A stretch of 12,369 nucleotides of DNA from Pseudomonadota bacterium. Lineage in GTDB: Bacteria; Pseudomonadota; Gammaproteobacteria; Xanthomonadales; Xanthomonadaceae. The notes under the pieces were generated by a model, which did not search any database, had not been told where the DNA came from, and worked only from the letters and a program-made list of their open reading frames with translations. The stretch is from assembly GCA_023423675.1 (NCBI GenBank), contig JAFAFD010000353.1:1-12369 (forward strand), in the 5' to 3' direction. The position numbers and the translations under genes were made by a program. Below are positions 1 to 6,937 of this stretch, piece by piece; within the stretch, counting starts at the first letter, position 1; each line of letters starts with the position of its first letter.

Positions 1-2
1 CC

Positions 3-839
3 GCGCGACGTTCCGCCCGCGCCGCCGGGTATGTGTTTCCCGAGCATCTGCGCGAGCAGGCGCAGGCGCTCCCTGCACAACCGGGCGTCTACACGTTCCA
101 TGGCCGGGAGGGCAGCCTGCCGCTCTACATCGGCAAGAGCATCAACCTGCGGACACGGGTGATGGACCATCTGCGGACGGCCGAGGAAGCTGCGATGCTG
201 CGCCAGTCCGAGCGCATCAGTCATCTGCCGATGGCGGGGGATCTGGGTGCGCAGCTGCTGGAGGCGGCGATGGTGAAAGAACAGCGCCCGCTGTACAACC
301 GGTTGCTGCGGCGGTTGCCGCGTCAGTTCAGCCTGCGCCTGTACCGGGGCGAGATCAGCGTGGTGAACTCGTCAGAGGTGGATCTGACGTCCACGCCGAT
401 GTTGTACGGTATCTATTCGAGTGCCCGCGCCGCGCGTGAATCGCTGCGCCGCGTGGCGGATGAGAACCGCCTCTGCTATTCGCTGCTCGGCCTGGAGCGG
501 CTTCCCTCTGGACGCCCGTGCTTCCGCTCGATGCTGCGCCAGTGTGCCGGCGCCTGCTGCGGTGGCGAGCCCCTTGCCGAGCATCAGCAGCGGCTGGCCG
601 ATGCGCTCATGCTGCTGGAGATTGCCGAATGGCCCTACGCTGGGCCGGTGGCCATCGAGGAACGCGGCGACGCAATGCGGCAGTTTCACGTCGTTGATGG
701 ATGGTTCTACCACGGCAGCGCGAAGACCCTGGTCGCTGCCCGGCGCGTGCGTCGGAGTGATCCGGTGTTCGACCGCGACGCGTACCGCATTCTTCGCAAG
801 GGACTGTCGTTGGGCCAATGGGCCCTGCATCCGCTGTAA
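3..839 (+). CDS. cho: Cho-type excinuclease (UvrC-like GIY-YIG endonuclease), 5' end outside window
   Basis: This is a homologue of E. coli Cho, which makes the 3' incision during UvrAB-dependent nucleotide excision repair. The GIY-YIG fold is clear. Counting from the in-frame GTG at 33, it shows PGVY at 17-20, LYIGKS at 31-36, arginines 40 and 42, and the metal-binding glutamate at 77 in LLEAAMVKE. A cysteine group follows (C148, C163, C171, C175, C176), like that of UvrC and Cho. As in Cho, the UvrB-binding and C-terminal nuclease/HhH parts of UvrC are absent. The frame stays open from the GTG to the left edge, and the residues before it (GY before VFPEHL) still align with E. coli Cho (YEYPEHL). 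The true start is therefore probably outside the window, by roughly a dozen residues. The DUF421 gene follows after about 80 bases. Confidence 0.9.
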   Translation, partial: ARRSARAAGYVFPEHLREQAQALPAQPGVYTFHGREGSLPLYIGKSINLRTRVMDHLRTAEEAAMLRQSERISHLPMAGDLGAQLLEAAMVKEQRPLYNRLLRRLPRQFSLRLYRGEISVVNSSEVDLTSTPMLYGIYSSARAARESLRRVADENRLCYSLLGLERLPSGRPCFRSMLRQCAGACCGGEPLAEHQQRLADALMLLEIAEWPYAGPVAIEERGDAMRQFHVVDGWFYHGSAKTLVAARRVRRSDPVFDRDAYRILRKGLSLGQWALHPL

Positions 840-917
840 CAGGCCGCACAGGCGGAGTCACGCAGCGTGGACGACCTGTTCTGTATCCCTCCGGGCAGGC
901 CATGCAGGGAGAAGACC

Positions 918-1394
918 GTGACCGATCTGTTCGAGCTGGGCATGCCGTGGTTCGAGTTCGTACTACGGGCCACCGCCGTTTACGTGGTGGTTCTGCTGTT
1001 GACGCGCCTCAGTGGCAAGCGATCGATCGGGCAGTCCGCACCGTTCGATATGCTGGTGATCGTCCTGCTGGGTACGGCGGTGCAGAACTCGCTGATCGGT
1101 GAGGACACCTCGCTGCTTGGCGGACTCATCCTTGCCGCCACGTTGCTGGGTCTGAACTGGCTGGTCGGTTTCGTGACCGCGCGCAATCGTCGACTGCACC
1201 GTTGGGTGGAGGGCGCGCCAGTCGTGCTGGTACGCAACGGCAAGGTGTTCTGGGACCAGTTGCGCCGCTGCAATGTGGCGCCGGAGGACCTGGACGTGGC
1301 CATGCGCAAGGCAGGTTGCGATGGCCATCACCAGATCGAACTGGCCATGCTGGAGACCTCGGGGGAGATCAGCGTGGATGCCGGAGATCGCTGA
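918..1394 (+). CDS. DUF421/YetF family membrane protein
   Basis: This is a small inner-membrane protein of the DUF421 (YetF/YkjA/YrbG-like) family, about 158 residues long. No biochemical role is established for the family. Three hydrophobic segments lie at about residues 9-30, 43-60 and 65-87. The conserved GKRSIGQSAPFD loop sits between the first two at 33-44. A soluble cytoplasmic domain follows (GAPVVLVRNGKVFWDQLRR..., about 99-158). I chose the GTG at 918 because AGGGAGA sits five bases upstream, and the protein then begins directly before the first membrane segment. An in-frame ATG at 867 would add 17 unconserved-looking residues. The protein is shorter than the Bacillus members, which is usual for proteobacterial forms. 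It lies between cho and an alcohol dehydrogenase on the same strand, with gaps of about 80 bases, so co-transcription is possible but not shown. Confidence 0.85.
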   Translation: MTDLFELGMPWFEFVLRATAVYVVVLLLTRLSGKRSIGQSAPFDMLVIVLLGTAVQNSLIGEDTSLLGGLILAATLLGLNWLVGFVTARNRRLHRWVEGAPVVLVRNGKVFWDQLRRCNVAPEDLDVAMRKAGCDGHHQIELAMLETSGEISVDAGDR

Positions 1395-1478
1395 ATCCAC
1401 GCGCCGCACACGGCAATGTCACCGCGGGCACAGCGTGACCATGCAACCCTGCAGTCCCCCAACGGCAGGAGAACGACG

Positions 1479-2642
1479 ATGCAGGCGCTGACCTACCACG
1501 GCCGCAAGGATGTACGCGTTGAGACCGTACCCGATCCAGTGCTCGCGGCCGACGACGACCTCATCCTGAGGGTTACCGCCACCGCCATCTGTGGTTCCGA
1601 CCTGCACCTGTACCGGGGCAAGATTCCCGACCTGCACAGCGGCGACGTGCTGGGTCACGAGTTCATGGGTATCGTGGAAGAGGTTGGCAGGGGCGTGACC
1701 CAGGTACGCCCTGGTGACCGGGTGGTCATCCCGTTCGTGATCGCCTGTGGCGAGTGCTTCCACTGCCAGCTGGCGGAGTATGCGGCCTGCGAGACCACTA
1801 ACCCCGGCAAAGGAGCGGCGCTCAATGCGAAGGGATTGATGCCGCCGGCCGCGTTGTTCGGCTACAGCCACCTGTATGGCGGGGTCGCTGGCGGCCAGGC
1901 GGAATTCGTGCGGGTGCCCAAAGCCAACGTCGGTCCGCTGCGGATCCCTGACGGCGTGGCAGATGAGCAGGTGCTGTTCCTGTCCGACATCCTGCCGACC
2001 GGCTACCAGGCCGCACTCAACGCCGGAGTGAAGGCGGGCTCGACGGTTGCCATCTTCGGTGCAGGCCCGGTGGGGTTGATGAGCGCTGCCTGTTGCCGCC
2101 TGCTGGGTGCGGAAACCATCTTCATGGTCGATCATCTGCCGTATCGGCTGGATTTCGCGCAACGCACCTACGGCGTCACGCCCATCGACTTCAGCAAGGT
2201 GGACGATCCCGCCGATTACATCGTCAGCCAGACCAGCGGGCGGGGCGTTGATGCCTGCATCGAAGCAGTTGGCTTCGAGGCGGAGGGCAGTTCGCTTGAG
2301 ACGGCGTTGACCGCAGTGAAGCTCGAAGGCAGCAGCGGCGTGGCGATCCGCCAGTGCATCGCTGCCGCTCGCCGCGGCGGGGTGGTCAGCATTCCTGGCG
2401 TGTATGCCGGCTTCATCCACGGCTTCCTGCTGGGGGATGCCTTCGACAAGGGCCTGACCTTCAAGATGGGGCAGACCCATGTGCAGGGGCTCATGCCTGA
2501 GCTGTTGACCGCCATCCTCGAGGGCAAGCTGGACCCCGGCAACATCATTTCCCACCGGATGAGCCTGGCAGAGGCAGCGCAGGGCTATGCCATGTTCGAC
2601 GCGAAGGACGACGACTGCCGGAAGATCGTGCTGACCCCGTGA
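1479..2642 (+). CDS. Zinc-dependent alcohol dehydrogenase, formaldehyde-dehydrogenase-like (MDR family)
   Basis: This is a 387-residue medium-chain dehydrogenase that should oxidise an alcohol or aldehyde with NAD(P)+ in the cytoplasm; the substrate is unknown. Catalytic-zinc ligands are C38 (in AICGSD), H60 and E61 (in GHEF), and D170 (in [10 protein letters not shown]). The last motif is typical of the glutathione-independent formaldehyde dehydrogenase-like subgroup. The structural-zinc lobe is complete (C90, C93, C96, C104). The Rossmann motif GAGPVG is at 194-199, with D218 at the end of beta-2, which favours NAD+. I chose the ATG at 1479 because AGGAGA lies six bases upstream. A longer in-frame start at 1416 would add 21 residues with no family support. 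The stop overlaps the GTG of the next gene by four bases, which suggests translational coupling. Confidence 0.92.
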   Translation: MQALTYHGRKDVRVETVPDPVLAADDDLILRVTATAICGSDLHLYRGKIPDLHSGDVLGHEFMGIVEEVGRGVTQVRPGDRVVIPFVIACGECFHCQLAEYAACETTNPGKGAALNAKGLMPPAALFGYSHLYGGVAGGQAEFVRVPKANVGPLRIPDGVADEQVLFLSDILPTGYQAALNAGVKAGSTVAIFGAGPVGLMSAACCRLLGAETIFMVDHLPYRLDFAQRTYGVTPIDFSKVDDPADYIVSQTSGRGVDACIEAVGFEAEGSSLETALTAVKLEGSSGVAIRQCIAAARRGGVVSIPGVYAGFIHGFLLGDAFDKGLTFKMGQTHVQGLMPELLTAILEGKLDPGNIISHRMSLAEAAQGYAMFDAKDDDCRKIVLTP

Positions 2643-2968
2643 CTAGCGATCCTGCACGCGGTGCTCCACTGACCCCGGACAAGCGTTACATCGTGGTGCG
2701 CGGCCGCCTCTGGCGCGCAACCAACCCCAATCTCAGTGCGACTGAACGTGCTCGGTGGGTGGCAGCACTCATGGACGCTCGGCGCGCGGTGCAGGCCGCA
2801 ATGAGGAGTGGGGAAGCAACGGCGCTGCGGAATGCACGCCGAGCGGTGGATGCAGCTAAACGAGGCCTTGGCGAGCGCGGCCCGGCCTGGTGGACAGACG
2901 GCGGCAAGGACTACAATCGCTATCTGGTGAAGAATACGCCTTACGCGAGTTGGTTCGACACGCTTTGA
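2639..2968 (+). CDS. Small conserved hypothetical protein coupled to the dehydrogenase
   Basis: This is a 109-residue soluble protein of unknown function. Its GTG start overlaps the dehydrogenase stop in the arrangement GTGA, so its translation probably depends on the upstream gene. An N-terminal strand-like segment ([19 protein letters not shown], about 15-33) is followed by a helix rich in Ala and Arg (about 36-79, with two similar [18 protein letters not shown] turns). The C-terminus is aromatic ([26 protein letters not shown]). It has no signal peptide, membrane segment or cysteine. From memory, similar small proteins with the same WRATNP and WWTDG...YNR..VKNTPYA blocks occur in rhizobia and other soil bacteria, but I cannot name a characterised member. 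The position suggests a role tied to the dehydrogenase or to stress, which is inference. Confidence 0.78.
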   Translation: MTSDPARGAPLTPDKRYIVVRGRLWRATNPNLSATERARWVAALMDARRAVQAAMRSGEATALRNARRAVDAAKRGLGERGPAWWTDGGKDYNRYLVKNTPYASWFDTL

Positions 2969-2986
2969 AGTCGGAAGCGAAGCAGC

Positions 2987-3181
2987 TCAGCCTTTGGAGC
3001 CCCGACGACCTCCCGTTGGATCGACCTCGGGTCGTTCGTAATCGTCCGGATGTGCCGTTTCATCCTGTTCCGGCATGTCCTTGCCTTTCTTCCAGCTCTG
3101 GTCAGTACGGACCTTGTCCGGCGTATGCGCCTTGTCCTGGTCGCTGGCGTCGCCCGTGGGGTTGAACGGTAGCTTGCTCAT
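2987..3181 (-). CDS. Small, highly hydrophilic, probably disordered protein
   Basis: This is a 64-residue protein with almost no hydrophobic residues. It is rich in Asp, Lys, Pro, Gly and Glu and ends in GGRRGSKG. There is no cysteine, no membrane segment and no recognisable domain. The composition fits an intrinsically disordered, hydrophilin-like protein. The ATG is preceded at nine bases by AAGGA on the minus strand. The gene lies 29 bases after the receiver gene in the same direction, so the two may form one transcript, and it converges on the 109-residue gene with only 18 bases between stops. It is short, and GC-rich DNA produces false frames. Support comes from the ribosome site, its tight fit between two real genes, and the absence of a better frame here. 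Function is unknown. Confidence 0.6.
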   Translation of the reverse strand: MSKLPFNPTGDASDQDKAHTPDKVRTDQSWKKGKDMPEQDETAHPDDYERPEVDPTGGRRGSKG

Positions 3182-3210
3182 CGAAGGAGTTCCTTGCAGT
3201 AGGAGCGGTA

Positions 3211-3612
3211 TCAGCGCTGTGACGGTTGCCCGGCACGGCTCTGCGCGAGCGTCTGGTTCACTGCTTCCTGCAGTTGCGGGATGTGGAACGGCTTGGCGAC
3301 AAAGCGTGCCTTCTGGTGCCGGGCCGGCACGACCTGGTCGTAGACGGCGGAGGCAAACAGGAAGGGCACGCCCAGCTCCGCCAGGCGGTCCGCGACCGGG
3401 AACACCACGCCGTCGCCGAGCTCGATATCGAGGATGGCGGCGTCGAACTGCTCGTTGCGCAGCAGGCTGAGTGCCTCGAATACGCTTTCGGCGTGCGTGA
3501 TGGTGTTTCCGTCCGTGGCCAGCGCATCTTCAACCAGTTCGGCCAGGTCGAGTTGGTCTTCCACCAGCAGCAGGCTGTGCTCCTGCGTCCGTTCATTTGC
3601 GTACTTCTGCAT
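3211..3612 (-). CDS. Stand-alone response regulator receiver protein
   Basis: This is a 133-residue protein that is only a CheY-like receiver domain, with no output domain. Expected residues are present: the acidic pair E18-D19 (VEDQ), phospho-acceptor D62 (AILDIEL), S88 in the Thr/Ser switch position (FLFASA), and K107 in the KPF motif. It should accept phosphate from a histidine kinase not present in this window, and act by protein contact. The last turn of the domain is followed by a short polar tail (SRAGQPSQR). The ATG at 3612 has only a weak ribosome site (AAGG, 7 bases away). The 64-residue hydrophilic gene follows 29 bases downstream. Single-domain receivers of this kind often sit in stress or phosphorelay circuits, but the partner cannot be read from this window. 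Confidence 0.88.
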   Translation of the reverse strand: MQKYANERTQEHSLLLVEDQLDLAELVEDALATDGNTITHAESVFEALSLLRNEQFDAAILDIELGDGVVFPVADRLAELGVPFLFASAVYDQVVPARHQKARFVAKPFHIPQLQEAVNQTLAQSRAGQPSQR

Positions 3613-3787
3613 GCCAAACCTTGATCATTACCTCTTGTAGGAAAGAACTGTCCGCTTTCGGGCATCAAGGCAATGACTGCCCGCTGTGTGCGGCGTGCGA
3701 AAGCGCTGCGCCCCCCCTTGGAGCCCTTCACGCGGAACGCGTGCCCGGTTCACCGTCACAGGACAGGGACTGCGTGAAGCTGGATTC

Positions 3788-4552
3788 ATGCAAACCGCGC
3801 CCCCCACCTCGCCATTTGAACCCATTCACGTAGGCTGCGCAGGGTGGTCCTTGCCGTCCGCACATGCAGCCGACTTCGGTGAGGGGCGGAGTGCACTGCA
3901 GCGCTATGCGACCCGCTTTTCGAGGGTGGAGATCAACTCTTCGTTTTACCGCCCGCACAAGCCAGAGACCTATTCGCGATGGGCGCAGGCCGTGCCGGCG
4001 CATTTCCGGTTCTCGGTCAAGATGCCGCAGGCAATCAGTCATGAGGCCGGCCTGCGGGGGGCGGCGCCGTTGCTTGACCCTTTTATTCATGCAGTAAACC
4101 ATCTGGGCGACCGGCTGGGCGCGTTGCTCCTGCAGCTGCCGCCGCGCCTGGACTTTGATGCCCGCGTGGCATCGACCTTCTTCCGCGCAGTCAAGCGCCG
4201 CACGGACGTAGCCATTGCCTGCGAACCCCGCCATGAAAGCTGGTTCTCGGCGCCGGCTGACGCATTGATGGAGCGTCATGGCATCGCACGCGTTGCCGCC
4301 GATCCCGCGCGGCCCCCCCGGGCGGCTGTGCCCGGTGGCGCGCGGCAATGGAGTTACTGGCGATGGCACGGTCGACCGCGCATGTACTACAGCAGTTACC
4401 CGGACAGTGACCTGCGCGCGCTTGCCCAGGCGGCAGGTGCAGCTGCCGGCCAGGGTCCGGCCTGGATCATCCTGGACAACACCGCGCAGGGTCACGCCAT
4501 ACCCAACGCGCTGCGCCTGCAAACCCTGCTGAAGGAGAACCGCCATGCCTGA
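3788..4552 (+). CDS. DUF72 family protein (YecE-like)
   Basis: This is a 254-residue protein of the DUF72/YecE family, which has a TIM-barrel-like fold and no firmly established activity. Family blocks visible are VGCAGWSLP (about 15-23), RVEINSSFYRPHKPETYSRWAQAVPAHFRFSVKMPQAISH (about 46-85), LGALLLQLPP, an acidic strand (IACEPRHESWF) and the late WRWHGRPRMYYSSY followed by ILDNTAQGHAIPNA. The protein is at the usual family length. The ATG at 3788 places the first conserved block 15 residues in. The frame extends upstream to 3686, but those residues are not family-like, and the ribosome site is weak at either start. The coding run contains a seven-C tract near 4313; the frame continues correctly through it. 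The stop overlaps the glycosylase start by eight bases, so the two are almost certainly one operon. Confidence 0.88.
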   Translation: MQTAPPTSPFEPIHVGCAGWSLPSAHAADFGEGRSALQRYATRFSRVEINSSFYRPHKPETYSRWAQAVPAHFRFSVKMPQAISHEAGLRGAAPLLDPFIHAVNHLGDRLGALLLQLPPRLDFDARVASTFFRAVKRRTDVAIACEPRHESWFSAPADALMERHGIARVAADPARPPRAAVPGGARQWSYWRWHGRPRMYYSSYPDSDLRALAQAAGAAAGQGPAWIILDNTAQGHAIPNALRLQTLLKENRHA

Positions 4553-5348
4553 AGGCCCCTCCATTGTCCTGCTACGCGAAGAGGCGGCCCGGTTCAGGGG
4601 CAGGACCGTGCGCCATGTCGGAGGCAACAGCCGGGTGGACCTGACGCCCCTAGTAGGACGCCGGATAAAGGCGGTACGCAGCTGGGGCAAGCATTTCCTG
4701 CTGGAGTTCAGCCACGTCACGCTGCGCATCCACCTCATGCTGTTCGGCAGCTACCGCATCAACGAGCGAAAGAATGCCGTGCCGAGGGTTGCTTTGCAGT
4801 TCGACAGAGACGAGTTGAACTTCTACGCGTGCTCGGTGAAGCTGATCGAACAGCCTTTGGACGATGTCTATGATTGGCGGACGGACGTTATGAGTGACGC
4901 CTGGGATGCACACCTGGCGCGCCGCAAGCTGAAAGCCATGCCCGATGTGCTCGTCTGCGACGCCCTGCTGGATCAGACCGTGTTCTCCGGCGTTGGTAAC
5001 ATCATCAAGAATGAAGTGCTGTTCCGCATCTCCGTGCATCCGGGCAGCCGGGTAGGGGACCTGCCTCCCCGTGTGCTGACCCGCCTGATCGATGAGGCGC
5101 GCAATTACAGCTTCGACTTCCTGCGCTGGAAGCGTGGGCACGAACTCAAAAAGCACTGGCAGGTGCACGCCCGGAAAACATGCCCGGGTTGTGGTGGGCC
5201 AATTTGCAAACTGTACATGGGGACCACGCGGCGCCGGACGTTCTTCTGCCCGGGTTGCCAGCATCTGTACGGACCGGAAGATGCTCCATCGCTGACGACA
5301 GAGCAGGCCGCATCCTCCCGGCGATCACGCCCCAAGGTTCCGCGTTGA
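4545..5348 (+). CDS. Fpg/Nei family DNA glycosylase (endonuclease VIII-like)
   Basis: This is a bifunctional base-excision repair glycosylase/AP lyase for oxidised bases, 267 residues. The N-terminus is MPEGP, with catalytic P2 and E3 once Met is removed. K49 (WGKHFLL) is the conserved lysine of the N-terminal domain. The helix-two-turn-helix is DQTVFSGVGNIIKNEVLF (143-160, with N152 the DNA-contacting Asn). A zinc finger has C213, C216, C235 and C238, with an arginine turn (TTRRRTFFC) between the pairs. The DUF72-type partner and the divergence from the canonical Fpg finger (GRSTFFC) suggest the Nei-like subgroup often found as an extra copy in Xanthomonadaceae; substrate range is inference. 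After the finger there is an additional tail of about 29 residues, basic and Ser-rich, ending SRRSRPKVPR. The start overlaps the upstream stop by eight bases, with GGAG before it. Confidence 0.9.
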   Translation: MPEGPSIVLLREEAARFRGRTVRHVGGNSRVDLTPLVGRRIKAVRSWGKHFLLEFSHVTLRIHLMLFGSYRINERKNAVPRVALQFDRDELNFYACSVKLIEQPLDDVYDWRTDVMSDAWDAHLARRKLKAMPDVLVCDALLDQTVFSGVGNIIKNEVLFRISVHPGSRVGDLPPRVLTRLIDEARNYSFDFLRWKRGHELKKHWQVHARKTCPGCGGPICKLYMGTTRRRTFFCPGCQHLYGPEDAPSLTTEQAASSRRSRPKVPR

Positions 5349-5350
5349 CG

Positions 5351-5364
5351 GCTGACATGTCAGC
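5351..5364. repeat. 14-base perfect palindrome after the glycosylase gene
   Basis: GCTGACATGTCAGC reads the same on both strands and starts two bases after the glycosylase stop. No T-run follows on either strand, so it is not a standard intrinsic terminator. It could be a dimeric-protein site or a weak hairpin. The next gene begins at 5495; the remaining bases to that point show nothing I recognise except a ribosome site. Confidence 0.4.
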
Positions 5365-5494
5365 ACGGTGGCGTTGCAGCTGCATGCCAGATGGCCGTGG
5401 AGAGTCTCGGCGAGTGAGGCAGCGTCATGCCCAATCACGCTGCGTTCGATCGCGGCACTCCACACTGAGCTCCAATTGGTCCAGAGGAGCTTGA

Positions 5495-6154
5495 ATGAGC
5501 CAGGTTTTCATCGTCGGCGCGGCCGGCAAGGTCGGTCGTTCATTGGCCCAGCAGGCCAGCGCACGCGGCCACCGCGTACTGGCACTGCACCGTGCGCAGG
5601 AACAGGCCGCCGAACTCACCGCGCTCGGCGCACGCCCGGTGCAGGGCGACCTGCTGCAGCTGGATGTCGCCGCGCTGGCGGCACTGATGAAAGGCTGCGA
5701 CGTGGTGGTGTTCTCCGCCGGTGCCGGCGGCAAGGGCGGCGCGTCGATGACCGACGCCATCGATGGGCGTGGACTGGAAATGGCCGTGGCTGCCGCACAG
5801 GCCGCCGCCGTGCCGCGCTTCCTGCTGGTGTCGGCCTTCCCGGAGGCCGGGCGCGGCAAGCACCTGTCGGATACGTTCGAGAACTACATGGTGGTGAAGA
5901 AACGTGCCGACGTGCATCTGGCCGAAAGCCCGCTGGACTGGGTGATCCTGCGCCCGGGCACGCTCACCGACGAACCGGGCACGGGCCGGGTGCGTGCCGG
6001 CCTGGCCATTCCCTACGGCAACATCGCCCGCGCCGACGTCGCTGCCACGCTGTTGGCATTGATCGAACACCCGCAACTGCGTCGCTGCATCATCGAACTC
6101 ACCGAGGGCGACACCCCGGTGTTCGATGCACTGCAGGCGCTGTCGCCGGCATGA
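5495..6154 (+). CDS. NAD(P)-binding atypical SDR-fold protein (YwnB/NmrA-like)
   Basis: This is a 219-residue cytoplasmic protein of the atypical short-chain dehydrogenase type (NAD(P)H-binding, PF13460-like). The nucleotide motif is VGAAGKVG (7-14, GxxGxxG). The next Rossmann features follow, such as GARPVQGDLLQ and CDVVVFSAGAGGKGG. A YMVVKK segment (near 130) occupies the position of the YxxxK catalytic pair. The end DWVILRPGTLTDEPG...IARADVAATLLALIEHP...IIELTEGDTPV is typical of this family. Members are often flavin reductase-like or regulatory NADP sensors; the substrate cannot be given. The ATG is well supported by AGAGGAG, five bases upstream. The gene stands alone, 146 bases after the glycosylase, and the next gene is about 200 bases on. 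Confidence 0.88.
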   Translation: MSQVFIVGAAGKVGRSLAQQASARGHRVLALHRAQEQAAELTALGARPVQGDLLQLDVAALAALMKGCDVVVFSAGAGGKGGASMTDAIDGRGLEMAVAAAQAAAVPRFLLVSAFPEAGRGKHLSDTFENYMVVKKRADVHLAESPLDWVILRPGTLTDEPGTGRVRAGLAIPYGNIARADVAATLLALIEHPQLRRCIIELTEGDTPVFDALQALSPA

Positions 6155-6287
6155 GGGCTTGACCACGACAACGCGCTGACGCAGCATCGGGCGCATGGTC
6201 CTTCACGCCGCCACCGTCACTACCACCACGACTGCCCCTGGCAGGTCGTGAGATCGTTACGTGACGTGAAGTAGCGCCACCCCTCAG

Positions 6288-6312
6288 GACCCCGCCAGTC
6301 ATGGACGGGGTC
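6288..6312 (+). terminator. GC-rich hairpin in the 6155-6353 gap (weak terminator or leader structure)
   Basis: GACCCCG (6288-6294) pairs with CGGGGTC (6306-6312), and CC/GG inside the loop can extend the stem. Only a weak U-rich stretch (TCCTGTTT) follows. It lies about 134 bases after the SDR stop and 42 bases before the hydrolase start. It could end SDR transcripts or fold in the leader of the hydrolase message. Evidence is the stem alone. Confidence 0.35.
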
Positions 6313-6353
6313 TCCTGTTTCTCCGTCCGTGCCCACCCCACAGGAGAAACACC

Positions 6354-6905
6354 ATGAGCCCATCCCGAATCCCCCGCCGCGGCCTGCTGGTCATCGATAT
6401 GCAGCACGGCCTGTTCAACGGCGCGCATCGCCCTTACCGCGCTGACGACGTGCTGGCCAACATCAACGCGCTGATCGACCGCGCACATGCCGCCGATGCA
6501 CCGGTGTTTGCCGCACGCCACGTCGGCCCCGCAGGCTCGCCGCTGGCCAGCGACAGCCCGCTGTCGCAGCTGCTGACCGGTCTCGCCATCGATCCCGCGC
6601 GCGACACCGTGTTCGAGAAGACGCGGCCCAGCTGCTTCTTCGAGACCGGCCTGGCCGAGCGGCTGGCGGCCTCCGGCGTCGAGGAACTGGTCATCGTCGG
6701 CATGAAGACCAACTACTGCGTGGACACCACCTGCCGCGCCACGCGCGACCTCGGCATCCCTGCGGTGCTGGTGGCTGACGCGCATACCACCACCGATTCG
6801 GCCGTGCTTGAGGCGAAGATCATCGTCGAGCATCACAACGCCACGCTGCGCGGGGCCTTCGTCAGCCTCGTCGCCAGCGCAGACTGCACGTTCGCGGCAG
6901 GGTAA
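6354..6905 (+). CDS. Isochorismatase-family cysteine hydrolase
   Basis: This is a 183-residue cytoplasmic hydrolase of the isochorismatase/nicotinamidase superfamily. The catalytic triad is complete: D15 (LLVIDMQHGLF), K89 (VFEKTRPSCF) and C122 (GMKTNYCVDTTCRAT). The strand-turn with the cis peptide lies just before C122, and the acidic/His C-terminal part (DAHTTTDSAVLEAKIIVEHHN) is typical. The absence of a carrier domain rules out the siderophore-type EntB fusion. The substrate is unknown; family members hydrolyse amides such as nicotinamide, ureidoacrylate or carbamates, or isochorismate. AGGAGA lies six bases before the ATG and fixes the start. The gene is preceded by a 199-base gap containing a hairpin and is followed after 32 bases by a lipoprotein gene on the same strand. 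Confidence 0.9.
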   Translation: MSPSRIPRRGLLVIDMQHGLFNGAHRPYRADDVLANINALIDRAHAADAPVFAARHVGPAGSPLASDSPLSQLLTGLAIDPARDTVFEKTRPSCFFETGLAERLAASGVEELVIVGMKTNYCVDTTCRATRDLGIPAVLVADAHTTTDSAVLEAKIIVEHHNATLRGAFVSLVASADCTFAAG

Positions 6906-6937
6906 GCTCCGGTCAACGAAGTCAGCCAAGAGGGCAG

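Noticed and set aside
33..35. GTG as the real start of Cho
   Set aside because: The frame is open to the edge, and the residues directly upstream still resemble E. coli Cho, so the start is probably outside the window.
1419..2555. Long open frame (378 codons) on the minus strand opposite the alcohol dehydrogenase
   Set aside because: It lies wholly antisense to a gene with complete catalytic motifs. Its translation is rich in His, Gln and Arg and has no family features, as expected from the opposite strand of GC-rich DNA.
3725..3775. GGAAC-spacer-CGTC resembling an extracytoplasmic sigma promoter before DUF72
   Set aside because: The spacing and -10 do not fit a known consensus well, and one such match is expected by chance in GC-rich DNA.
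4310..4320. Possible frameshift at the seven-C run in the DUF72 gene
   Set aside because: Family motifs continue in the same frame on both sides of the run, so the gene is intact.
3728..4738. Open frame of 336 codons opposite DUF72 and the glycosylase start
   Set aside because: It has Arg/Ser-rich composition without motifs and covers two well-supported genes.
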